Below, in pieces: positions 38,085-47,505 of a stretch of DNA of 64,000 bases. The stretch comes from Pseudomonadaceae bacterium SI-3. GTDB taxonomy: Bacteria; Pseudomonadota; Gammaproteobacteria; Pseudomonadales; Pseudomonadaceae. Positions within the stretch are counted from its first letter, which is position 1; each line of letters starts with the position of its first letter. The DNA lies in contig CP026511.1 in assembly GCA_004010935.1 (NCBI GenBank), forward strand, positions 3,286,001 to 3,350,000, read 5' to 3'. The notes under the pieces are model-generated. The model saw only the letters and a list, made by a program, of their open reading frames with translations. It made no database searches and was not told the DNA's origin. A program made the translations under genes and the position numbers.

Positions 38085-38480
38085 CGTTCGTGTCGGTGTT
38101 CGTCAGCCCGCGGCGAGACCAACACCGACTCGCCCTTAGCTGCACCATGCGCCTGATGGCGCACCTCGCGACGACTCCTGATTTGACGGTGGCTAATACC
38201 TAACCTTGCAGTGGCGGAACCGGTGGGCTGAAGCCCACCCTACTCGGCCGCAGCCTACCCTCTAACTGCCGATACGTTCGTGTCGGTGTTCGTCAGCCCG
38301 CGGCAAGGCCAACACCGTCCCGCCCTCCGCTGCACCATGCGTCTAATGGCGCACCTCGCGCTGACTCTTGATTTGACGGTGGCTAATACCTGACCTTGCA
38401 GTGGCGGCACCGGTGGGCTGAAGCCCACCCTACTCGGCCGCAGCCTACCCTCTAACTGACGATACCTTCGTGCCGATGAT
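38085..38480. repeat. 190-bp direct repeat, two full copies and a fragment
   Basis: Copies start at 38085 and 38275 (CGTTCGTGTCGGTGTTCGTC), and a third begins at 38465 but diverges after about 20 bp. The two full copies differ at only a few positions. Each carries the small palindrome GGTGGGCTGAAGCCCACC (38222-38239 and 38412-38429). A further inverted version, GGTGGGCTTCAGCCCACC, lies at 38502-38519. Confidence 0.88.
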
Positions 38481-38639
38481 CGTCAGCCGCCGCAGCAGTA
38501 GGGTGGGCTTCAGCCCACCAATAGCATTGCCATAACCTCTCACGCCTACACTGACGGCGCGCATTCGCTGACCGGCATTATCTCAATGCCCGGCTAAGCA
38601 CCAATTATCTGCTCGTATAGGTTCGATTATTTTCTTTTG

Positions 38640-38733
38640 ATATAAAAAATGAACATCAGCTATAGAGAGCCATTCATATGTGCGCTAGGATGTTCACATT
38701 CGAAAATTAATGTTCGTTCTTGAGGAGAATCCC
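38640..38733 (+). promoter_or_regulatory. glpD promoter/operator region
   Basis: AT-rich DNA with several GlpR-half-site-like sequences: AATGAACAT at 38648-38656, ATGTTCACATTCGAAAAT from 38690, and AATGTTCG ending at 38716. They lie within 90 nt of the glpD start and close to a TATAAA at 38641. The ribosome binding site GAGGAG sits seven bases before the chosen GTG at 38734. Confidence 0.55.
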
Positions 38734-40260
38734 GTGACTGAGACCGTCTCCGAGCTGTACGACATCGCTGTGATTGGCGGTGGCATCAATGGTGTGGGCA
38801 TCGCTGCTGATGCAGCCGGACGCGGCTTGTCGGTGTTTCTGTGCGAGCGTGATGATTTGGCCAGCCACACGTCGTCGGCCAGCAGCAAACTGATTCATGG
38901 TGGCCTTCGCTATCTGGAGCACTACGAATTCCGCCTCGTGCGCGAAGCCCTGGCCGAGCGTGAAGTGCTCCTGGCGAAAGCGCCGCATATCGTCAAACCC
39001 ATGCGTTTCGTCCTGCCGCATCGTCCGCACCTGCGCCCCGCCTGGATGATTCGCGCCGGGCTGTTTCTCTACGACAACCTTGGCAAGCGCGAGAAGCTGC
39101 CTGCTTCGCGCGGCCTGCGCTTTGGTAGTGAAAGCCCCCTCAAGCCCGCCATCAAGCGCGGCTTCGAATATTCCGACTGCTGGGTCGACGATGCGCGACT
39201 GGTCGTGCTTAACGCCATGGCTGCGCGGGAAAAAGGCGCGCACATCCACACCCGCACCCAATGCCTGAGCGCCAAGCGCGCCGGCGGCATCTGGCATGTC
39301 GAACTGCAGCGTCAGGATGGCAGCCGTTTCTCCCTACGCGCCAAGGCGCTGGTCAACGCGGCTGGGCCCTGGGTGGCGCAGTTCATCGGTGAGAACCTAC
39401 AGCAACGCTCGCCTTACGGCATCCGCCTGATTCAGGGCAGCCACATCATCGTGCCGAAACTGTACGAAGGTGAGCAGGCCTACATCATGCAGAACGAGGA
39501 TCGGCGCATCGTCTTCGCCATCCCGTACCTGGACCGCTACACCATGATCGGAACTACCGACCGCGAATACCGCGGCGACCCTGCCACGGTCAGCATCAGT
39601 GAAGAAGAGATCGCCTATGTCCTGGGCGTCGCCAATAGCCATTTCCGCAAGCAGCTGAAAGCGGATGACATCGTTCATACGTTTGCCGGTGTTCGGCCAT
39701 TGTGTGACGACGAGTCGGATAACCCATCGGCGGTGACGCGCGATTACACCTTGTCTCTGGCTGCCGAAGAGAAGCAGGCGCCCTTGCTCTCTGTGTTCGG
39801 CGGCAAGCTGACCACCTACCGCAAACTCGCCGAATCGGCGATGGCTCAGCTCAAGCCATTTTTCCCGAAAATGGGCCCAAGTTGGACCGCCAAGGATACG
39901 TTGCCTGGCGGGGAAGGCATGACCACCGCCGAGGCGCTTGCTGCTGAGTTGATGGCCGGGGTGAAGGGCATCGATCAACCCCTGGCCAAACGTTGGGCGA
40001 CCCTCTACGGCAATCGCGTTTGGCGCATGCTCGGCGATGCCCGCTCGATCGATGCACTCGGTGAAGACCTCGGCCAGCGCCTGTATGCCCTGGAAGTCGA
40101 CTACCTTCGTCGTGAAGAATGGGCGACGCAGCTCGACGATATCCTCTGGCGCCGGACCAAGCTCGGTCTGGCGTTCGATGACGCTGACAAGTCGCGCCTG
40201 GAACGGTATCTGGTCGAGCGCCCCACAGCCGAAGCCACACGCAGCAGCAACGCTGCCTGA
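38734..40260 (+). CDS. glpD: aerobic glycerol-3-phosphate dehydrogenase GlpD
   Basis: A 508-residue FAD enzyme of the inner membrane that oxidises glycerol-3-phosphate to dihydroxyacetone phosphate and feeds electrons to quinone. It starts with the FAD-binding AVIGGGINGVGIAADAAGRGLSV, then SSASSKLIHGGLRYLEHYEFRLVREAL, RPAWMIRAGLFLYD and FAGVRPLCDDES, all GlpD signatures. P. aeruginosa GlpD has 512 residues. I chose GTG 38734 because of the strong GAGGAG upstream; the frame is open from ATG 38710, which would place that ribosome site inside the gene. Confidence 0.95.
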   Translation: MTETVSELYDIAVIGGGINGVGIAADAAGRGLSVFLCERDDLASHTSSASSKLIHGGLRYLEHYEFRLVREALAEREVLLAKAPHIVKPMRFVLPHRPHLRPAWMIRAGLFLYDNLGKREKLPASRGLRFGSESPLKPAIKRGFEYSDCWVDDARLVVLNAMAAREKGAHIHTRTQCLSAKRAGGIWHVELQRQDGSRFSLRAKALVNAAGPWVAQFIGENLQQRSPYGIRLIQGSHIIVPKLYEGEQAYIMQNEDRRIVFAIPYLDRYTMIGTTDREYRGDPATVSISEEEIAYVLGVANSHFRKQLKADDIVHTFAGVRPLCDDESDNPSAVTRDYTLSLAAEEKQAPLLSVFGGKLTTYRKLAESAMAQLKPFFPKMGPSWTAKDTLPGGEGMTTAEALAAELMAGVKGIDQPLAKRWATLYGNRVWRMLGDARSIDALGEDLGQRLYALEVDYLRREEWATQLDDILWRRTKLGLAFDDADKSRLERYLVERPTAEATRSSNAA

Positions 40261-40285
40261 GCGTGGCTCACGAGCGGTAGCGAAC

Positions 40286-40308
40286 GGAGCCTGTTAGCGG
40301 CAGGCTCC
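40286..40308 (+). terminator. hairpin after glpD
   Basis: A perfect 8-bp stem (GGAGCCTG / CAGGCTCC) with a 7-nt loop, 25 nt past the glpD stop, followed by TGCCTCCCTTT. A plausible terminator with a weak T tract. Confidence 0.55.
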
Positions 40309-40498
40309 TGCCTCCCTTTCCCGTCAGCAACGCACCACCTACGGCCTGCAATCCGCGCGAAATGACGCTGCGCGGGCTCAGATAGCATTCCTATCGTTGC
40401 GCCCACTGACCGTTAGTCTCCCTCTGCCGTTGCGGTCATCAAGTGTTCACAGCCGAGGCACACCGTCGAGCAACTGACACGCTCACGGGAGTTGCCTG

Positions 40499-41662
40499 AT
40501 GACGATGAACGCCGGTGCCCTGGCGGCAAAATCCTCCACTCCGATTACGCGTCAATGGCTGTCCTGGCTGCTGGTGGTCACGCTGATCTATCTGCTGCTG
40601 GCTGCGGTCGGCGCGATCGGCGACGGCTTCAAAGCCGCGGTGGGCGACAACGCAAAAGAATTGTTCGCTTTCGCCACCAACCCCTTTGTCGGGCTGATGA
40701 TCGGCCTGGCTGCCACGGCGCTGATTCAGAGTTCCAGCACGGTGACCTCCATCATCGTGGGCATGGTCGCCGGTGGCCTGCCGATCCCTATCGCGATTCC
40801 GTTGATCATGGGCGCAAACATCGGCACATCGCTGACCAGCACCATTGTCAGCCTCGGCCATATCCGCAGTGGTGAAGAGTTTCACCGAGCCTTCGCTGCG
40901 GCCACGGTGCATGACGCCTTCAACATCACAGCGGTGACCATCCTGCTGCCGGTGGAGTTGCTCTTTCATCCACTGGAGCGCATGTCACAGGCGCTTGCGG
41001 GCCTGCTGGTGCATGACAGTGCCGGCGTCGACATGAAGAGCATGAACTTCATGAAGACCCTACTGACCCCTGCCAGCGAGCTGCTCGAAGCCAGCGTGTC
41101 CTGGCTGCCCAGCAAGGTGTGGGCCGGCGTCGGGCTGATCATCATCGGGATCGGGCTGATCCTCTTCGTGGTTCAGGCGATTGGCAAGGTGCTGCGCAAG
41201 GTGATGGTGGGTCGCGCGAAAGACATCATGCATGCAAGCGTCGGACGCGGACCGGTGTCCGGCATTGCCTCTGGAACGGTCATCACCATACTGGTGCAAT
41301 CGTCATCCACCACAACAGCACTGATAGTGCCGTTGGCTGGCACGGGCGTGTTCACGCTCCGGCAGGTCTATCCATTCACCCTGGGTACGAACATTGGCAC
41401 CTGCGTCACCGCCCTGCTGGCCGCCACGGCAATCGCCGGCCCCACGGCAGAACTGGCGATGCAGATCGCGCTGGTGCATCTGATGTTCAACCTCCTGGGG
41501 ATCTCCATCATCTACGTGCTGCCGTTCCTGCGCGGCGTGCCTCCGGCGATTGCCAACTTCCTCGCGGACCTGGCTCAGCGCAACAAGCTGTATGTCGGGG
41601 CCTATATCGGCGGCGTGTTCTTCGGCCTTCCGTTGCTGCTTATTGGCGGCAGCCAACTCTGA
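40499..41662 (+). CDS. Na+/phosphate symporter family protein (NptA-like)
   Basis: A 387-residue membrane protein of the Na/Pi cotransporter (PNaS, SLC34-like) family. It has two inverted halves, each with the substrate-binding QSSS motif: ALIQSSSTVTS near residue 76 and ILVQSSSTTTA near residue 266, each followed by the GANIGTSLTS / GTNIGTCVTA stretch typical of the family. About eight membrane helices are predicted. It should move inorganic phosphate with sodium; direction is not certain, since bacterial YjbB-type relatives can export. A coiled-coil protein and a PstS-like binding protein follow within 20 nt each. Confidence 0.9.
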   Translation: MTMNAGALAAKSSTPITRQWLSWLLVVTLIYLLLAAVGAIGDGFKAAVGDNAKELFAFATNPFVGLMIGLAATALIQSSSTVTSIIVGMVAGGLPIPIAIPLIMGANIGTSLTSTIVSLGHIRSGEEFHRAFAAATVHDAFNITAVTILLPVELLFHPLERMSQALAGLLVHDSAGVDMKSMNFMKTLLTPASELLEASVSWLPSKVWAGVGLIIIGIGLILFVVQAIGKVLRKVMVGRAKDIMHASVGRGPVSGIASGTVITILVQSSSTTTALIVPLAGTGVFTLRQVYPFTLGTNIGTCVTALLAATAIAGPTAELAMQIALVHLMFNLLGISIIYVLPFLRGVPPAIANFLADLAQRNKLYVGAYIGGVFFGLPLLLIGGSQL

Positions 41663-41680
41663 TCCTGCCTGGAGCCAATC

Positions 41681-41908
41681 ATGCAAAGCGAACGCCGCAT
41701 CCAGACCGAGAACCGCATCCGCGAACTCCGTGAATCGCTGAACGAACTCGAGGCCCAGCTCGAACGCATCGACGGACAGGAACAGCAAGCGCAACACCGT
41801 GAAATCGACCATCTGGATGACTACATCAATGCCGTGGACACGCGCTTCAACAGCCTTCAGCTGTTCTGGACCACGCTCAAGGCTGACTGGCTAAAACCGA
41901 AATCCTGA
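41681..41908 (+). CDS. small coiled-coil protein, unknown function
   Basis: A 75-residue charged protein, almost entirely predicted helix: heptads run through RIQTENRIRELRESLNELEAQLERIDGQEQQAQHREIDHLDDYINAV. It begins 18 nt after the symporter gene and ends 20 nt before the PstS-like gene, so it is surely co-transcribed with them. I know no family for it. By position it may regulate or assemble with the symporter, in the way PhoU-type helical domains accompany other Na/Pi transporters; that is inference. Confidence 0.75.
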   Translation: MQSERRIQTENRIRELRESLNELEAQLERIDGQEQQAQHREIDHLDDYINAVDTRFNSLQLFWTTLKADWLKPKS

Positions 41909-41928
41909 GCCGGTAGAAGGAACTCTCC

Positions 41929-42897
41929 ATGCACATCGCCAAATCCAGCGCTTTAATGCTGATCAGCCTATTGCTTGCCCTGCACACCACGCTCGCATCA
42001 GCCGAGGGAGCAACGGAGGCAGCGGCATCCGAAGGGCTGCTCATCGACGGATCGAGCACGGTTTACCCGCTAACCCGTGAAGCGATAAAACGGTTTCAGC
42101 GTGCCCGCCCCGGACATCCGATCAACGTTGAGTTTTCCGGGACCACCGCGGGTTTTCGTCGATTCTGCGCCGGCGAGACGGATATCAATGATGCGTCGCG
42201 CGAAATGAACACCGAAGAACAGGCAGAGTGCGCCAAGAATGGCGTCCGCTACCGCAAGATCCCCCTGGCCATGGACTCCATTGCGGTAGTGGCACATCCC
42301 AGCAACCACTGGGCGAAAGACATCACGGTAGATGAACTCAAGGCCCTATGGGCACCGGATGCAGAAGGTCGGGTCACGCGCTGGAACCAGATCCGCCCCG
42401 AATGGCCTGACCGCCCCGTGAAACTGTTCGGACGGGGTCAGGACTCGGGCACCTACGATGTCTTTACCCGCGAGATCGTCGGCGCGACGCACCGCAGCCG
42501 TCAGGACTACACCGCCAGCGAAAACGAGGAACAACTGGCCGCCGGGATTGCGGCCGAGCCCGATGCGCTCGGTTTCTTTGGCATCGGTGCGTACCATCGG
42601 CATTGGGACGAACTGAAGTTGCTCGCCGTGGACAACGGCAACGGACCGGTTTACCCGACGCTCGCCACGGTCAGCGAAGGACGCTATCAGCCACTGACGC
42701 GCCCGCTGTTTGTATACCTGAACGAAGAGAGCCTGCAGCGCAAACCGATCACCCGCGCATTCGTTGAACACTATCTGCAGGGGTTGCCCGGCTGGATTCA
42801 CTTCACCGGCTACATGCCACTCAGTGCCGAGCAATACGAACGCAGCCTGGCGACCCTGCAGAACTCACCGAAGCAGCCCTCGCCCGAGCCGAACTGA
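41929..42897 (+). CDS. PstS-like phosphate-binding protein
   Basis: A 322-residue periplasmic binding protein with a signal peptide (ALMLISLLLALHTTLASA). It contains the phosphate-binding signatures IDGSSTVYPLT, FSGTTAGFRRFCAGETDINDASREM and the GQDSGTYDVF loop, whose Ser/Thr/Arg/Asp residues hold phosphate in PstS. LEGFFG-type IAAEPDALGFFGIGAYHRH fits the family. No pstC, pstA or pstB genes are here; the only transporter nearby is the symporter two genes upstream. Relatives act in phosphate capture or surface sensing. Confidence 0.88.
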   Translation: MHIAKSSALMLISLLLALHTTLASAEGATEAAASEGLLIDGSSTVYPLTREAIKRFQRARPGHPINVEFSGTTAGFRRFCAGETDINDASREMNTEEQAECAKNGVRYRKIPLAMDSIAVVAHPSNHWAKDITVDELKALWAPDAEGRVTRWNQIRPEWPDRPVKLFGRGQDSGTYDVFTREIVGATHRSRQDYTASENEEQLAAGIAAEPDALGFFGIGAYHRHWDELKLLAVDNGNGPVYPTLATVSEGRYQPLTRPLFVYLNEESLQRKPITRAFVEHYLQGLPGWIHFTGYMPLSAEQYERSLATLQNSPKQPSPEPN

Positions 42898-42961
42898 ACC
42901 GATGCTTGAATCGCTGAGCAAATCCGGTAGGCTCGCACCTTTCCCACTGGAGTAGACCCAC

Positions 42962-43243
42962 ATGGCACGAGCCACCGCCCGCCACATCCTTGTTCCCACC
43001 GAAGCAAAGTGCAACGAGCTGAAGGCTGCCATCGAAGGCGGTGCCGATTTCGCTCAGGTTGCCAAGGACAATTCCACCTGCCCGTCCAGCCGTCAGGGCG
43101 GCGACCTGGGCTCGTTCGGCCCCGGTCAGATGGTCAAGGAATTCGACACCGTAGTTTTCAGCGCCCCAATCAATGAAGTCCAAGGCCCAGTGAAAACCCA
43201 GTTCGGTTATCACCTGCTGGAAGTGACCAGCCGCCAGGACTGA
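42962..43243 (+). CDS. ppiC: parvulin-type peptidyl-prolyl isomerase PpiC
   Basis: A 93-residue single-domain parvulin without signal peptide, matching E. coli PpiC (93 residues) in length and sequence: ARHILV near the start, FAQVAKDNSTCPSSRQGGDLGSFGPGQMVKEFD in the middle and VKTQFGYHLLEV at the end. These include the active-site His, Cys/Asp and Phe residues of the family. It catalyses cis/trans isomerisation of prolyl bonds in the cytoplasm. CACTGGAGTAGACCCAC precedes the ATG. Confidence 0.93.
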   Translation: MARATARHILVPTEAKCNELKAAIEGGADFAQVAKDNSTCPSSRQGGDLGSFGPGQMVKEFDTVVFSAPINEVQGPVKTQFGYHLLEVTSRQD

Positions 43244-43250
43244 TCCCTCG

Positions 43251-43275
43251 GCCCCTGCACCTCAAATGCGGGGGC
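43251..43275 (+). terminator. hairpin after ppiC
   Basis: GCCCCTGCA / TGCGGGGGC, 9-bp arms with one G-T-type mismatch and a 7-nt loop, starting 8 nt past the stop codon. GCCGCTCTTT follows. Confidence 0.5.
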
Positions 43276-43344
43276 GCCGCTCTTTGCTACCGATGCAGAG
43301 AAGCGCCCTCCTCCAAGCAGCACCTCCCCGCTCCACCTTGATGA

Positions 43345-44940
43345 TCACGCCTGCAGACGGAAACGCCCCGTCAACGCCTTGAGCCCGTTCATGCTCTGCA
43401 TGATGGTGTTGCCTGACGCCGCCGTGTCGTGCGTGGCGCTGGCCGCCTGATCGGCCACCTGGGCGATACGGGTCAGCGACTGATTCATGTCCTCGGCAAC
43501 ATGCGACTGCTCCTCCGCCGCCGTCGCAATCTGGTTGGTCATGCCGCGAATGGTCTGCACCGCGCCGACAATCTGTCCCAGGGCATGTTGCGCCGCTTCG
43601 ATCTGTGTAAGCGTTGTCGTGCTGCTCTGCCGTGAAGCGTCCATGGCTTCGCCGGCACGTGTAGCCTGGCTCTGAAGCCGCTCGACCAACACACTGACTT
43701 CCTTGGCTGAATCCTGCGTGCGGCTGGCCAGGCTGCGGACCTCATCTGCCACAACGGCAAAGCCGCGACCCTGCTCACCCGCGCGCGCAGCCTCGATGGC
43801 AGCGTTAAGCGCCAGCAGGTTGGTCTGCTCGGCGATGCCGCTGATCACATTGAGCACCTTGCCGATCTCGTGGCTGTCCTGCACCAGCTGCTGCATCACG
43901 CCGGCCAAGCCATCGACATGCCCGGTCAGGGCGCGAATAGCCGTAACCGATTGGTTCATCACTGCGTTACCAGCGCTGGTTTCCTGCTCGGCGACGTCGG
44001 CGGCGCTGGCCGCTTCGACAGTGCTCCGCGCGACTTCCTGCGAGGTCGCGAGCATCTCGTTCATGGCAGTGGCGACCTGATCGATCTCGGCCTGCTGACT
44101 TTCAACGTTGCGCGCACTGTCGCCCGCCAGGCTTGCCATGCGCACGCACTGACCATCAGCGTCATCGGCGGCCTGGCGCACGCCACGGATCATCTCGCCA
44201 ACCTCTCCCAGCAGACGGTTGTAAGCGAGGGTGATCATGCCGATTTCGTCGTCGGCATAGCGCACCTGCATAGGCGAAGAGAAGTCGCCCTGGCTAACCT
44301 TCTCCAGCCGCTCACGGAGCTGATCGACATGCCGCATCAACCAGTTCATGCCAGCCACCCGACCGAGGACAACCAATAACAAAATGGTCAGAGTCGAACC
44401 CATCGCAACCCAGAGCTGCTGGGTCGTATTGCGGTTCACTTCAGCCGAAATCAGAGACACCACCTCGTTGGAGGCGGCGAGAATCTCATTGGCATCCGCC
44501 GCGACCGTTTTGAGGTCAGCCTGCTGGCCAGCGGCCAACAACTGTACGGCTGGACGATAGCGCTGCCATATCTGGTCGACGCGCTGCAGATGAGGCTTGG
44601 CGCTGGCCAACTCCACCGGGGCGATGCCCTGGCTACCATCACCATTGAGCAGGAGACGATGAGACTGCTCGAAGCGCTGGATGGTTTTATCCACTTCAGC
44701 CGGGCCACCGATACCCTGTGCGGCCAGCAACGCCTCTTTCATCATCTTCTGGCTGAGCATGCGCTGGGCACCGGCCATGTCGATCTGGCTGGCGTCCTTA
44801 CTGGACATGAACAGCACACCGGCCGTTAGCGCCGCGCACAGAAAGATCAGGCTGTAGGAAAAGAAGAATTGCTGATTGATGGTACGCAGACCCAGCCCGC
44901 GCAAGAGAGATTGAATGACGTTCGCCAAGGTGCTGGTCAT
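43345..44940 (-). CDS. methyl-accepting chemotaxis protein with PilJ-type sensor
   Basis: A 531-residue transmembrane chemoreceptor. Membrane helix 1 ([21 protein letters not shown]) is followed by a PilJ/type IV pili MCP N-terminal domain ([23 protein letters not shown]), helix 2 ([22 protein letters not shown]), a HAMP domain, and the signalling domain with [33 protein letters not shown] at its tip. Domains with [11 protein letters not shown] bind nitrate/nitrite or related anions in NarX and McpN; such a ligand is possible here. I prefer the ATG at 44940 ([10 protein letters not shown]); one at 44973 is also in frame. No CheW or CheA gene is adjacent. Confidence 0.88.
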   Translation of the reverse strand: MTSTLANVIQSLLRGLGLRTINQQFFFSYSLIFLCAALTAGVLFMSSKDASQIDMAGAQRMLSQKMMKEALLAAQGIGGPAEVDKTIQRFEQSHRLLLNGDGSQGIAPVELASAKPHLQRVDQIWQRYRPAVQLLAAGQQADLKTVAADANEILAASNEVVSLISAEVNRNTTQQLWVAMGSTLTILLLVVLGRVAGMNWLMRHVDQLRERLEKVSQGDFSSPMQVRYADDEIGMITLAYNRLLGEVGEMIRGVRQAADDADGQCVRMASLAGDSARNVESQQAEIDQVATAMNEMLATSQEVARSTVEAASAADVAEQETSAGNAVMNQSVTAIRALTGHVDGLAGVMQQLVQDSHEIGKVLNVISGIAEQTNLLALNAAIEAARAGEQGRGFAVVADEVRSLASRTQDSAKEVSVLVERLQSQATRAGEAMDASRQSSTTTLTQIEAAQHALGQIVGAVQTIRGMTNQIATAAEEQSHVAEDMNQSLTRIAQVADQAASATHDTAASGNTIMQSMNGLKALTGRFRLQA

Positions 44941-45236
44941 GGGGATATCCAACTGCTGGAGAGGATGCGACACAGTCGACAGAAAGGATCGCGATTACAC
45001 ACTTCTCGGCTGCAGCCGAGGCAACTTGATAGCCACAGACAAACTTTCGCAAAAGCCCGCCACACAAGGGTTTGAGCCGATTTTAATCGCTCATGACCGG
45101 CGGGTCAGCGCCTTGATCCAGATCACTAAAGAGGCTGGTTGAAGTAGTTTTTTTGCTCAACCGAACGCCACATAACGACTATGGTCAGGTAATGGCAGGG
45201 CTACTTGGCTGCCACCCATTTCATTGAGGACTCGTC

Positions 45237-45608
45237 ATGTTTCATGTAACCCGCATTGGTGATAAACGCATCGACGTGGATTTCTCCGGCAAGCTCGACA
45301 GCAGCGAGATGCGCTTTGCCTTGGACGAACTGCTGCGAAAGTCAGAAGGCATCAGTCACGGCCAGATGCTCTATCGCATCGGCGACTTCGATGTTCCGAC
45401 GCTGGGCGCGATGGGTGTCGAACTGGCACGAATTCCCCAACTGTTTCGCTTCATCCGCCGTTTCGATCGCTGCGCAGTGGTGTCCAGCAAGGAGTGGCTA
45501 CGCAAGGCCAGCGAGATCGAGGGGGCACTGTTTCCCGGTTTGACGATCAAGGCCTTCGACGAAAACCAGAACACCGAAGCGCACAACTGGCTGGAGAGCC
45601 AGAACTGA
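45237..45608 (+). CDS. STAS/SEC14-type (SpoIIAA-like) protein
   Basis: A 123-residue soluble alpha/beta protein of the SpoIIAA-like STAS group: RIDVDFSGKLDSSEMRFALDELL, GQMLYRIGDFDVPTLGAMGVELARIPQLFRFIRRFDRCAVVSSKEWLRKASEIEGALFPGLTIKAFD fits the family core throughout. No phosphorylatable Ser of anti-sigma antagonists is obvious. It stands alone; function unknown. GAGGACTCGTC precedes the ATG. Confidence 0.78.
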   Translation: MFHVTRIGDKRIDVDFSGKLDSSEMRFALDELLRKSEGISHGQMLYRIGDFDVPTLGAMGVELARIPQLFRFIRRFDRCAVVSSKEWLRKASEIEGALFPGLTIKAFDENQNTEAHNWLESQN

Positions 45609-45629
45609 ACGCGCGCCCTCACCAGTAGC

Positions 45630-46526
45630 CTAGCGAGGCGTGCCAAATACCTGGGTCCAGTAGCTGCCGGCGGCGCTGGACTTATCGATCGCATAGGCCG
45701 CGCCCATCTCGGTGAAATCCGGGTTCATGATGTTGCTGCAGTGCCCAGGGCTGGCCAGCCAACCTGCCATCACCTGCTTCTCCGAGCCTTGCCCAGCCGC
45801 AATGTTTTCGCCGATCCGCTGCCAGCTATAGCCGGCACGGCTGGCGCGGTCGCTGACCTGACTGCCATCCGGAGCCCGATGGCTGAAGTAATTCTGCGCT
45901 GCCATGTCACGGCTGTGAGCGAGCGCGGCATCGCCCAGCTTGGCATTCCAGGTCAGTGCGGGAGCCGCCTTGAAGGAACGGCTGCCGCAGGTTCGCGGCT
46001 TGGACCGCGCTTCGTTGACCCGTTGCAGAATGTTCTTGCCCACCTGCTGCCAGTCCCCTAGATCAGGCGACAGCAGCGGCTGGGCCAGTAGCACCTGCCA
46101 GGTGTTGCCCTTGCGCGACACGCCGATCTCAGCGAACTCGTGACTACGTAGCGGCGCGCAATAACGCTGCTTCAACGCTTGCATGGCTGTTTTCGCGTCC
46201 GCCGGGCCTGCAACGGACATGGCCTGCAGCTTGGCCGGTCGATAGTCCGCAGCTTGCAGCGCTTTCTGCAGCTGAGCGCCGCTGGCGGCCGGCTGCACAT
46301 TCAGTGCCTCGTTCGGCGCCAGAGGCCCGACAGTTTGGCCCTTGCCGTCCCCGCAACTTTCTTCCGCCTCACGGAATTCGTTTATCAAGCCAATCAATGG
46401 GTGAGGCTCCTGAGCTTGCGCCTGGCACGCCAGGCTTGTCGCCAGTACCAGCAGAACGCCAGCTGCCGCGCGGGACGGCTCCATGCATGCGGAGGCGTGA
46501 AATGGAATCGCGTTAAATGGGCTCAT
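45630..46526 (-). CDS. secreted CAP-domain protein
   Basis: A 298-residue exported protein. After a long N-terminal region with a signal peptide (GVLLVLATSLACQAQAQ) and a family-unknown domain of about 130 residues, the C-terminal 150 residues form a CAP/SCP (CRISP, antigen 5, PR-1) domain: WNAKLGDAALAHSRDMAAQNYFSH, GYSWQRIGENIAAG, WLASPGHCSNIMNPDFTEMGAAY and the end YWTQVFG. The conserved His and Glu pairs are present. Bacterial CAP proteins are of unproven function. ATG 46526 has AGGTGATCC upstream; ATG 46484 is an alternative just before the signal peptide. Confidence 0.85.
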   Translation of the reverse strand: MSPFNAIPFHASACMEPSRAAAGVLLVLATSLACQAQAQEPHPLIGLINEFREAEESCGDGKGQTVGPLAPNEALNVQPAASGAQLQKALQAADYRPAKLQAMSVAGPADAKTAMQALKQRYCAPLRSHEFAEIGVSRKGNTWQVLLAQPLLSPDLGDWQQVGKNILQRVNEARSKPRTCGSRSFKAAPALTWNAKLGDAALAHSRDMAAQNYFSHRAPDGSQVSDRASRAGYSWQRIGENIAAGQGSEKQVMAGWLASPGHCSNIMNPDFTEMGAAYAIDKSSAAGSYWTQVFGTPR

Positions 46527-46675
46527 GGATCACCTGTCAGTCTGCGTTAAAGATGCTGACCACGATCCACTGCAAGCGATCCTCTCTCTCGCACATTGCC
46601 GCGGCCAGGCACGTGGCGAAGATGCGATGATGCACAACGAAGCCAACCCGTGACCCTGCCCGGCCGATCACACTC

Positions 46676-47410
46676 ATGACGCTTTCTGACTTTCTGCTGT
46701 TCGCCCTGCCGGCGATCTTTCTGACCGGCCTGTCCAAAGGCGGCTTCGGTGGCGCTCTGGGCGGGATCGCCGTACCGTTGCTGGCCTTGGCAATCTCGCC
46801 GAAACAGGCCGCCGCGGTAATGCTGCCGATTCTCTGTCTGGCCGATGTGGTGGGTCTCAAGGCCTATGTCGGTCACTGGGACAAGGCGAACCTGAAAGTG
46901 ATGATGCCCGGTGCGTTGATCGGTATCGCGCTGGGTTCGCTGACCTTCGGCATGCTCGACGAGCGCATGATCGGGCTGATGATGGGCGCGATTGCGGTCG
47001 GCTTCGTGCTGTTGGGCCTGCTCACCAACAACGACAAACCGCGACCGCTGCAGCGGGGTCGCGGTACGTTGCTTTCCTCGATTGCCGGTTTCACCAGTTT
47101 CGTCGCCCACGCCGGCGGGCCGCCAATCATGATGCACCTGCTGCCGCAGCAGCTGGACAAGCTGCGCTATGTGGCGACTATCAACCTGTTCTTCCTGATG
47201 ACCAACGCGATCAAGCTGATTCCCTATGCCGCGCTCGGCCAGTTCAGTCGCGAAAACCTGTTGATCAGCCTGACGCTGGCACCAGTGGTGCCGTTCGGCG
47301 TCTGGGCGGGGCTCTGGTTGCACAAGCGCATCGACCACAAACTGTTTTACCGAATCGCCCGCGTGGGCATGCTTCTGGCCGGGCTGCAGCTGATCTGGAA
47401 AAGCCTCTGA
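46676..47410 (+). CDS. TauE/SafE family sulfite/anion exporter
   Basis: A 244-residue inner-membrane protein with about seven to eight hydrophobic helices. LPAIFLTGLSKGGFGGALGGIAVPLLAL is the family signature repeat near the N terminus, and GFTSFVAHAGGPPIMMHLLPQ is the matching second repeat. Members export sulfite, sulfoacetate or related organosulfur anions. No sulfur metabolism genes are adjacent, so the substrate is open. Confidence 0.9.
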   Translation: MTLSDFLLFALPAIFLTGLSKGGFGGALGGIAVPLLALAISPKQAAAVMLPILCLADVVGLKAYVGHWDKANLKVMMPGALIGIALGSLTFGMLDERMIGLMMGAIAVGFVLLGLLTNNDKPRPLQRGRGTLLSSIAGFTSFVAHAGGPPIMMHLLPQQLDKLRYVATINLFFLMTNAIKLIPYAALGQFSRENLLISLTLAPVVPFGVWAGLWLHKRIDHKLFYRIARVGMLLAGLQLIWKSL

Positions 47411-47505
47411 ATCTGCAGCGGCTACGACCGGCCGCCCGGTTTTCTGAACGTTTCGCGCGCATGCCCAGTCGGATTCAGTGAACCCAATGCAAAGGAGTCA
47501 TCCTC

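Larger units (their letters stand above)
38083..38733. other. 651-bp glpR-glpD intergenic region
   Basis: No gene. The first two thirds are filled by a duplicated 190-bp repeat with small palindromes (listed separately). The last 190 bp turns AT-rich and contains the glpD promoter and operator-like sites. Confidence 0.7.

Noticed and set aside
43345..44940. Chemoreceptor as part of a local chemotaxis or pilus-signalling cluster
   Set aside because: No cheA, cheW, cheY or pil genes are adjacent; it is an isolated receptor gene.
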